Origin: Sorghum bicolor
Taxonomy: Eukaryota > Streptophyta > Magnoliopsida > Poales > Poaceae
NCBI RefSeq assembly: GCF_000003195.3
Contig: NC_012877.2
Coordinates: 30,335,007-30,399,006 of the forward strand
Direction: 5' to 3'
DNA length: 64,000 nt
In this document: piece by piece, positions 56,956 to 64,000 of the stretch
How the letters are laid out: every line of letters starts with the position of its first letter
How positions within the stretch are numbered: the first letter of the stretch is position 1
Notes under the pieces: model-generated
Database searches by the model: none
The model's input: the letters and a program-made list of their open reading frames with translations, nothing else
Told to the model about the DNA's origin: nothing
Position numbers and translations under genes: made by a program

Positions 56956-57870
56956 ATGGCAGAAGGAGTTTGGACCAGCAGTTACTGTCTAAGTGTAGAA
57001 GGCTTTCCCAAGCCCTTGTATACTACCATGCAGAAACTTGGAATCAAGGATCGCCCAGAATATGAAGGCAGAGAATATGAAGAGCATGAGACCGAGCGGT
57101 GTGAAGTTACCGTCTATATTGGGAAAAGTGAGGACTTCCCTAATATAGCTGAAGCTTGGAGCATGACTGCGACTAGGTTTCGGTTTGCAGATACATATCA
57201 AGCCGTCGCCCGCAAAGCCTTGAGGTACCTATGCCAGATCCACGAGAAGCCTATCACCCGTACACCCATGAGGTTCTTTCCGCCCGATGAAAAAGACCGA
57301 CCAGTTTGGAGGACCCACATGGAGCTCTTGCAAGGACGTTACTCACTTGAAGATGACCCAACTGTGGTATTCATGACCACATACCTACTTGCTCTAGATA
57401 AGCAATACGATGAGCAGGCCTCAGAGTTAAGGAAGTGCATCCATCGTGCGGAGAAAGCCGAGATCATAGTTAGAAAGCTCCATGTGCAGCTTGCGGAAGC
57501 TCAGGCCCAAGCAGCTGCAGCCGAGAGTCGTGAAACTGCCATTGCTGAAGTCTTGAAGGCAGCTGAAGACCGCCATGCTCAGGAGTTGAAGGATGCCTAA
57601 CTTATCACCAGGATCAAAAGAAGGATGTTAGCAGAGGGAGACCAAGAGCCCATAGTCCTAAAAGGTATCCCAATCATGTCCCTAAAAACCAAAAGAAAGA
57701 TGGACATAGAAGGGCCATCAGCTCCCCCACCCACAGAAACCTCTCATGAAGCTTTAGACTTGGAGTCCACTAAGGAAGAAGGATTTCCCCTCCTCACCCA
57801 GCCACCACCAAAAGAAGACGGTGACCCACCTCTTAGTGCAAAGGAAGAACCACAGATGCCAGAAGCATGA
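56956..57870 (+). pseudogene. Extra ORF before gag (about 304 codons, one nonsense codon)
   Basis: ATG at 56956 and open for 214 codons to TAA (57598-57600). The same frame then continues to a second stop at 57868, so the original protein was probably about 304 residues. The N-terminal two thirds look globular ('CEVTVYIGKSEDFPNIAEAW', 'YQAVARKALRYLCQIHEKP'). Residues about 150-215 form an Ala/Glu-rich coiled coil, and the tail is Pro/Glu-rich. Similar hypothetical proteins are common in grass genomes next to gag of this element type; function unknown. It sits between the primer-binding site and gag, in the same direction. Confidence 0.72.
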
Positions 57871-58235
57871 TGCACCTCAACACCAAGGGAATGAAGCTGT
57901 TCTGTCTGAAGAAGTTGAAGAATAGTCGCACCTATTTCCTCCTTATGTCTTGGGGAAGTGAAGTTTACTTCACTTTTGTTCAACCCCCCCAAAGTAAATG
58001 AATCATATTGTAGTACGCTTATTTCCTCCACTACTATGTTGTAAACCGCCCTCTTATTCAAAATATATATTTGTGCTTGTTGGTTGTGCTAAATAATTGA
58101 GTGCTCTATGTTGTTCCCTTACGGGATAGCAAGTCTTAAAACTTGCACCTTTTTAAAATATAACGCCTTAACAAAAAAACAACATCACTCAATAGATCTA
58201 ACCCTTATCTAATGCTTTCTCATCTTAACCAACAG
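57871..58235. other. Spacer between extra ORF and gag
   Basis: 365 bp, AT-rich, with no motif I can support apart from a short pyrimidine run before the gag ATG. Confidence 0.6.
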
Positions 58236-59918
58236 ATGCCTCCCAAATCAGCTACCCACTCTCAACCAAGTGGTCGTGCAGCTAGTAGACAAAGCTAAAA
58301 TCCAAATAGAAGTCAAGTCAATGCAAATGTTGATGATATTCATGAAGATGCAGTGAGTCAGACTAGGAACCATAATGAAGGAGATGACTTGCCCCCTCCT
58401 CCAGCAATTGACTTAGCACAAGTCATGGCAACTCAGACTCGCCTTCTGGAGACCTTGGCTCAAGGCATGAACTGCCCTAGGAACAACCGTGGAGCCGGAG
58501 TCCAAGACAAGATGACTAAGTTCATGAGGCTTAAGCCACCCACCTTTACTGGATCTGACAACCCCATGGAAGCAGATGATTGGCTTAAGGTGATTGAAAG
58601 GAAGTTGGACACAATCCACTGTGATGGAAGGGATAGAGTTCTGCTAGCATCTCATCAGCTGACAGGAATTGCCCTTTCTTGGTGGGAAGCCTATAGTGGA
58701 GCTGTGGACAATGCCAACACGATCACATGGGAAGAATTTGTGGATGAATTTCGCCGGTACCACATTCCAGATGGGATCATGAAGCTGAAGGCTGATGAAT
58801 TTCGCAACTTGAAGCAAGGAAATAAAACTCTAAGTGAATACATCTTCCTATTCACTGAGTTGTCTCGCTATGCCCCAGAATTGGTCAACACTGATGCCAA
58901 GAAGCAGACAAAGTTCATAGAAGGATTGACCTGTGAGCTTAGAACCCTCATGACCCCACAGATCTATCCAGACTTCAACACCTTGATGAACATGACCATT
59001 CTGACTGATGTGGCCAAGACTGAAGAAAGGAAAGAGAACAAGCGCAAGTTTTTAGAGCGCAAGGTTCAAGATGGTGCTAGATCCCAGAGGCTGAAAACCT
59101 TTAGCCAACCAAGCCAGCGGACTCAAGCCCCAATGCAGTTTCGCTCTCCTGCTAGTGTCTCGAATAACCAAATGCAGTCATCATATCAGCCTAAGACAAC
59201 CTATCAGAATCAAACTTATGGCAAGACTCAACAGAACAGCACTGGTCAAGTCACAAACAATGTTAGGACTTGCTTTAATTGCCATGAGACTGGACACTAC
59301 ATTGCCAACTGTCCCTACAAGAACAACCCACCAGCAGTATCCACTCAGTCCCACACTGTTAATGGACCAAGACCTGCAGTGTCTGGAGTCAACCGTGGTT
59401 TCTCTCGCAACAATAGCAACACCAACAATAATAGCCAGATGATGAAGCAACCTCAACAATCCTATGGTAGAGCTCGTGTCAACCATATTCATACTCAGGA
59501 TGCTCAGACTGCTTCAGGAGTGGTACTTGGTGAGTTCTTAGTCAATTCAGTACTTGCAACAGTATTATTTGATTCTGGAGCATCACATTCATTCGTATCA
59601 TCAAGTTTTGTTGAGAAGCATCAAATACCCACAGTACTACTGAAGTTACCCCTAATAACCCGAACACCTGGGTCTGACATCAAATGTCATCTAGGTTGTT
59701 CAAATGTAAGGATCATTCTAAGTGGGGTAGTTTTCTTAGCGGACTTAGTAGTGCTCAAGTCCAAAGGCATAGATGTTATCCTTGGAATGAATTGGTTAAC
59801 CAGACACAATGGAATTATTAGTTGTGCAACCAAGGAAGTATCATTAGTTAACCATGAAGGGATTAAAGTGAAATGCCAAACTCGAGGGTCTAAACTTAAT
59901 GGAAAGATGGAAGTATGA
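58236..59918 (+). pseudogene. gag: Chromo-D gag-protease, early stop and 3' deletion
   Basis: The native start is probably ATG 58236 ('MPPKSATHSQ'), with TAA at 58296-58298 in codon 21; the frame is then open from 58299 to 59918. The capsid domain is about residues 110-220 ('ALSWWEAYSG', 'WEEFVDEFRRYHIP'). A CCHC zinc knuckle is 'CFNCHETGHYIANC' (about 59271-59312). The protease active site is 'LFDSGASHSF' (about 59568). The frame ends where sequence jumps from after the protease to the RT 'RMCV' motif, so roughly 0.5 kb (linker and RT start) is missing compared with the family layout. Confidence 0.83.
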
Positions 59919-62377
59919 GGATGTGTGTGTATTATAGGTCCCTAAATGAAGTCACCATCAAGAATAAGTATCCCCTACCAAGGATAGATGACCTTTTTGA
60001 TCAGCTTAAAGGAGCCAAGTATTTCTCTAAGATTGATTTGAGATCAGGTTATCATCAACTCAAGATCAAGAATAGTGATGTCCCCAAGACAGCCTTTGTA
60101 ACCAGATATGGACAATATGAGTTTACAGTGATGTCTTTTGGGTTAACCAATGCCCCTGCCTATTTCATGAACCTCATGAATAAGGTATTCATGGAAGAGT
60201 TAGATAAGTTTGTTGTAGTCTTCATTGATGACATACTTATCTACTCTAAGAGTGCTGAAGAACATGGGCAACACTTGAGAGTAGTGTTGGAAAAGCTAAG
60301 AAGACACAAGTTGTATGCTAAATTCAGCAAGTGTGAATTTTGGCTTGAGAAGGTTGCATTTCTAGGCCACATCTTGACAGCTGAAGGAGTTGCAGTTGAC
60401 CCTGAGAAAGTAGAAACTATCTCCCATTGGCAGCAACCCACCAATGTGAGTGAGGTTAGAAGTTTTCCTGGATTAGCTAGATATTATCGAAGGTTTATAG
60501 AAGGATTTTCCAAGTTAGCCAGACCCATGAAAGAGCTTCTTAGGAAGGATAAGAAATTCACTTGGACAGAATCGTGTGAGAAGAGTTTCCAAGAGTTGAA
60601 GAAGAGACGGACAACAGCACCAGTGTTAACTTTGCCAGACATTCACCAAGATTTTATCATATACTGTGATGCATCAAGACAAGGTTTAGGATGTGTTCTC
60701 ATGCAAGGAGGAAAAGTGGTTGCTTATGCATCCTGTCAGCTTAGACCTCATGAGCAAAATTACCCTACCCATGATTTGGAGTTAGCAGCGATAGTACATG
60801 CTCTCAAGATTTGGAGACACTACCTCATTGGAAACAAGTGTGAAATCTACACTGATCAAAAGAGTTTGAAGTACATCTTCACATAGTCAGACTTGAACCT
60901 AAGGCAAAGAAGATGGTTAGAATTAATCAAGGACTATAACCTTGAGATTCATTACCACCCAGGAAAGGCCAACGTGGTAGCAGATGCCCTAAGCAGAAGG
61001 TCATATGGTCAGCAGTTGGTGCCTAAGAACACTCACCTACAAGAAGAGATAGCACAGTTGAACATGCATATAGTACGCCAACCTCAAAATGGCAGTCTGA
61101 TGGTGCAGCCAACTCTTGTGGAAGAAATCAAATAGACACAACATAAGGATAAGGATCTGATGAAGATTCGTGAGCAAACTGGAGAAAATAAAGCTCCATA
61201 CTTTAGAGTGGATAACAAAGGAGTATTGTGGTATAAAAACAGGATTTGTGTGCCCAAGGAGGGAAAGTTTCAAGAATTAGTCCTTGATGAAGCCCATAAC
61301 TCAGCTTATTCTATCCACCCTGGTGCCACCAAGATGTATATGGACCTAAAAGAAAGATATTGGGCGAATGGCATGAAAGCTGATGTGGCACGATTTGTTG
61401 CACAATGTGATGTATGCCAAAGGGTTAAAGCAGAGCATCAAAAAACAGCAGGCTTGCTCCAGCCATTGCCTATTCCTGTTTGGAAATGGGATGAGATAGG
61501 CATGGATTTTGTGAATGGATTACCCAAAACTCTAAAAGGAAATGATTCAATATGGGTAATAGTGGACAGCCTTACCAAGGTTGCTCACTTCATACCTGTG
61601 CGCACCAAATACAGTGGAGACAAGTTAGCCCAGTTATATGTGGATAACATAGTCAAATTGCATGGTGTGCCAAGTAGGATTGTATCTGACCGAGGTACCC
61701 AATTTACCTCTAAGTTCTGGAAAAGTTTGCATGAAGCTATGGGAACCAAGCTAGATTTTAGCTCAGCTTATCATCCTCAAACAGATGGTCAGACTGAAAG
61801 AATAAATCAGATTATGGAAGATATGCTAAGAGCATGTGTGCTCACATATGGTAAAGATTGGGAGAAAAGCCTAACTTATGCAGAGTTCTCCTATAATAAC
61901 AGTTACCAAGCTAGTTTGGGCATGTCACCTTTTGAGGCCCTGTATGGAAGAAAATGTAGAACCCCATTGATGTGGTCATAAGTTGGAGAATGAACCTTGC
62001 TTGGACCAGACCTTATAAAAGAAGTAGAAGATCGTGTAGCTGAAATCAGAGAAAAATTGAAAGAGGCACAATCACGTCAAAAGAGCTATTCTGATAAAAG
62101 AAGGCGAGAGTTAAGTTTTGCAGTTGGAGATTTTGTGTATGTCAAGGTCTCTCCTATTCGAGGAACTCGAAGGTTCCAAGTCAGAGGCAACCTAGCACCT
62201 TGGTATATTGGACCATATCAAGTATTACAGAGGATTGGAGCTGTAGCCTATCGTGTTCGGCTACCTGAAGAAATGTCAGATATACACAATGTGTTTCATG
62301 TCTCCCAATTGAAGAAATGTCTTAGAGTACCAGAGAAACAAATATCGCAGACACAGTTGATTTACAAGACCACCTAA
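59915..62377 (+). pseudogene. pol: Chromo-D pol: RT, RNase H and integrase, with four stops
   Basis: One frame from 59915 to 62377. RT palm '[10 protein letters not shown]' (Asp at 60035) and active site 'FIDDILIY' (60221-60244) are intact, but the RT N-terminus is deleted and 'RMCVYYR' replaces the usual CVDYR. RNase H includes '[11 protein letters not shown]' and '[20 protein letters not shown]'. Stops are TAG 60884, TAG 61133, TAA 61979 and TGA near 61994. Integrase: zinc-binding region ending 'CDVCQRVKA', then Asp 61505 ('GMDFVNG'), Asp 61688 ('SDRGTQF') and Glu 61796 ('TERINQ'), spacing D-x35-E. The GPY/F motif is 'WYIGPYQVLQ' (about 62201). Confidence 0.86.
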
Positions 62378-62562
62378 GATATCAAGAAGCGCCAATAAAA
62401 ATCCTAGATATAGTCACCAAGCAAACTCGAACGACAACAGTCCGAATTTGTCGTGTTCAGTGGAGTAGACACACTGAAGCGGAAGCAACATGGGAAAGAG
62501 AAGATGCCCTGAGAAAAGAGTTTCCCCATCTATTTAGGACCCAGCCGAATCTCGAGGACGAG
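62350..62562 (+). pseudogene. Chromo-D C-terminal chromodomain, frameshifted
   Basis: In another frame than the integrase, starting around 62349, the sequence encodes 'QEAPIKILD', 'VQWSRHTEAEATWEREDALR' and 'FPHLF', the typical end of chromovirus pol. A small indel near 62349 separates it from the GPY/F part. In this family the chromodomain directs integration through chromatin marks (established knowledge). Its codons merge into the polypurine tract. Confidence 0.75.
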
Positions 62563-62585
62563 ATTCCTTTTAAGTGGGGTAGGTT
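62563..62585 (+). other. Chromo-D polypurine tract
   Basis: 'ttttaagtggggtaggt' directly before the 3' LTR start TGTAACATCCC, in the same arrangement as in the LARD elements. Confidence 0.7.
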
Positions 62586-64000
62586 TGTAACATCCCAAAA
62601 ATTCAAATTCAAAATCACTCGCATTAAAAGTTATTTTCAAAATATATTTCAAAAACTATAAAATAATTTGAGCTCTATAGTATCTCCATCTAAACCATCC
62701 ATATTTTTTCGCGCACAAATAACAGCAAGTATCAGCAAGCTTACATGCAAGAAAACATAGCAGTGCACCTACACGAATATATATCTCATGCATGCATGCA
62801 GGACGAGCATGCACTGTCCATTTGCATGCACCTGCATGCAAGGACACGGTGATTAGGCACCGTCCATTTGCATGCATCGTGCATGCAAATTAGGCACCGA
62901 CCATGCGCTACAGTAGCATTTTTAATGGCACGCAGCTGAGCGCTTTGGCCTATAAAAAGCCAGCCTCGGGTGCTCACTCTCACCACCCGAGAAGCACGTT
63001 CACTCACTCGCTCACTCATTCTCACTTCGCGTATACCGTATACGGCCATACGCACAAGGCGAGCTCGACTGTCGTCGCAAGACGAGGTGAGCAGCTCATG
63101 AGCATCTCCTTGCTCTTCTCTGTCTTTCTGTAGTATTTTCCTGTATTTTTCCTTATATTTGTCTGTACCGATTCACTGCCAAGAACTCCACGAATAGAAC
63201 CATGACATACAGAAGAGCTCTAATGACCCCTGCTAATTTCTCTCTAACCATGCAAGCGTGGGCCATAAGCATTAACTCCAAATAGTACATGCATGCATGC
63301 AACATGCACTACCAGCCAAACAAATGCCCACGTGAAGCATCCATTTCTTAATCATCGTTAGCCTTTTTCGTATGATTAAAGTCCGGCCATTTCACAAATA
63401 CCACATGCTAACTCTGATTTCAATAATTCTTTTTCCTAAATTCATCTAAAATCATGATCTACCTCCCATATTAATTTTATAATTTTTGTAGCTCATTTGA
63501 ATTTATATGATTATTTATCTGTGCCTGTTGTATGTGTCGTTCGTCGCGTATTTTAGTTGACGGAGTGAACGAGCCGAAAAACGAGAACGTTGGAGACGAG
63601 TACCGCGAGTTTGACGCCAGGGACCCGGACTGTCAGCAGGAGTTTGCTGAGGACGCCTATGGAGGCAAGTCCAACTGATCCTCTTTGATGCATATTGATC
63701 CTATTTTTAAACACAACCCGTACAAGCCATTTTAAATATTGCATGTACGATATATGTACGAAGTATTTTCGCTGCTTAGTTAAAACCTGTTGAATAGCCA
63801 TCCTTGAATTGATATTACATGGTAATTGTCTTGTTCGAACCTAGGAACAAATAATATGCTGTGATAGAAATATTATTATTTAGTATGCTTAGGACTTGTT
63901 ACTCATCCTGGATACTCATCGCTATATTTTTTTTTAAATATAATGATTTTAAAAGTAAAAGGTGTGAGGGTGAAAATAAATTATGGGTATTGTGAAAGGG
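62586..64000 (+). repeat. Chromo-D 3' LTR, truncated by the window end
   Basis: 1415 bp visible, colinear with 54252-55650. The RY cluster is at 62785-62894, TATAAAAA at 62951, and the segment-B-like acidic frame at 63557-63664. Confidence 0.9.

Larger units (their letters stand above)
54252..64000 (+). mobile_element. Chromo-D: chromovirus-type Ty3/gypsy element, runs off the window
   Basis: 5' LTR 54252-56808, initiator-Met-type primer-binding site, extra ORF, gag, protease, RT, RNase H, integrase and a chromodomain remnant. The 3' LTR starts at 62586 and is cut by the window end. The LTR start TGTAACATCCC and the C-terminal chromodomain suggest a Tekay/Del-type chromovirus (inference). 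Coding is broken by several stops, a PR-RT deletion and a late frameshift. Inserted into LARD-C in opposite orientation. The visible 1.4 kb of the two LTRs differ at roughly 2% of sites by eye. Confidence 0.88.

Overview
This window is nuclear DNA from a grass centromere or pericentromere. The most likely source is an Andropogoneae species (sorghum, sugarcane or Miscanthus type). The evidence is a 137-bp tandem satellite matching the size and general character of the CEN38/SCEN centromeric satellites known from that tribe, interrupted by nested LTR retrotransposons of grass Ty3/gypsy lineages. Species assignment is inference. I see no ordinary host gene, no bacterial or organellar operon, no tRNA or rRNA gene and no CRISPR. 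All coding sequence belongs to retrotransposons and almost all of it is broken.

Layout. (1) 1-5110: satellite with an 8-monomer higher-order repeat (HOR) of 1117 bp. (2) 5111-5343: a truncated LTR-like fragment, possibly of a centromeric retrotransposon. (3) 5344-16550: Tat-lineage Ty3/gypsy element 'Tat-1' with two 1045-bp LTRs, a gag, a 3-kb deletion that removed protease, reverse transcriptase and RNase H, an intact integrase frame, and an antisense six-exon gene downstream of pol. (4) 16551-19885: satellite block 2. (5) 19886-35066: 'LARD-B', a minus-strand element with 5.5-kb LTRs and a 4.07-kb non-coding interior, with a perfect TGAGC target duplication in the satellite. (6) 35067-36930: satellite block 3. 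(7) 36931-46265: 'Tat-2', a second Tat-lineage element that keeps gag, PR, RT, RNase H, archaeal-type RNase H and INT but is riddled with stops. It is cut at 46265. (8) 46266-54251: 'LARD-C', a relative of LARD-B inserted in the antisense gene of Tat-2; its LTR is itself interrupted by a solo LTR (49730-51240). (9) 54252-64000: 'Chromo-D', a plus-strand chromovirus inserted into the interior of LARD-C and running off the window. The nesting order is therefore satellite < Tat-2 < LARD-C < (solo LTR; Chromo-D).

How the parts relate. The sense gag-pol of the Tat elements would supply the particle, RT and integrase. Their antisense gene is tail-to-tail with pol, has its own TATA box and keeps exon lengths between the two copies; its protein combines a plant 'putative gypsy type transposon' (PF04195-like) N-terminus with a long coiled coil, function unknown. 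The LARD elements carry primer-binding and polypurine sites but no proteins, so they must rely on proteins supplied in trans. Chromo-D has an extra ORF before gag, plus a candidate spliced acidic ORF inside its LTR and a promoter dense in CATGCA (RY) motifs.

The observations I consider most worth checking are: the conserved antisense spliced gene; the mismatched target duplications of Tat-1 together with a 615-bp near-identical satellite copy on both sides (unequal recombination or an assembly join); the exact 1117-bp HOR; the premature stop shared by both Tat gags; an AT-rich patch inside the Tat-2 RT; and the LTR-embedded spliced ORF of Chromo-D. All alignments and counts were made by eye from the sequence.
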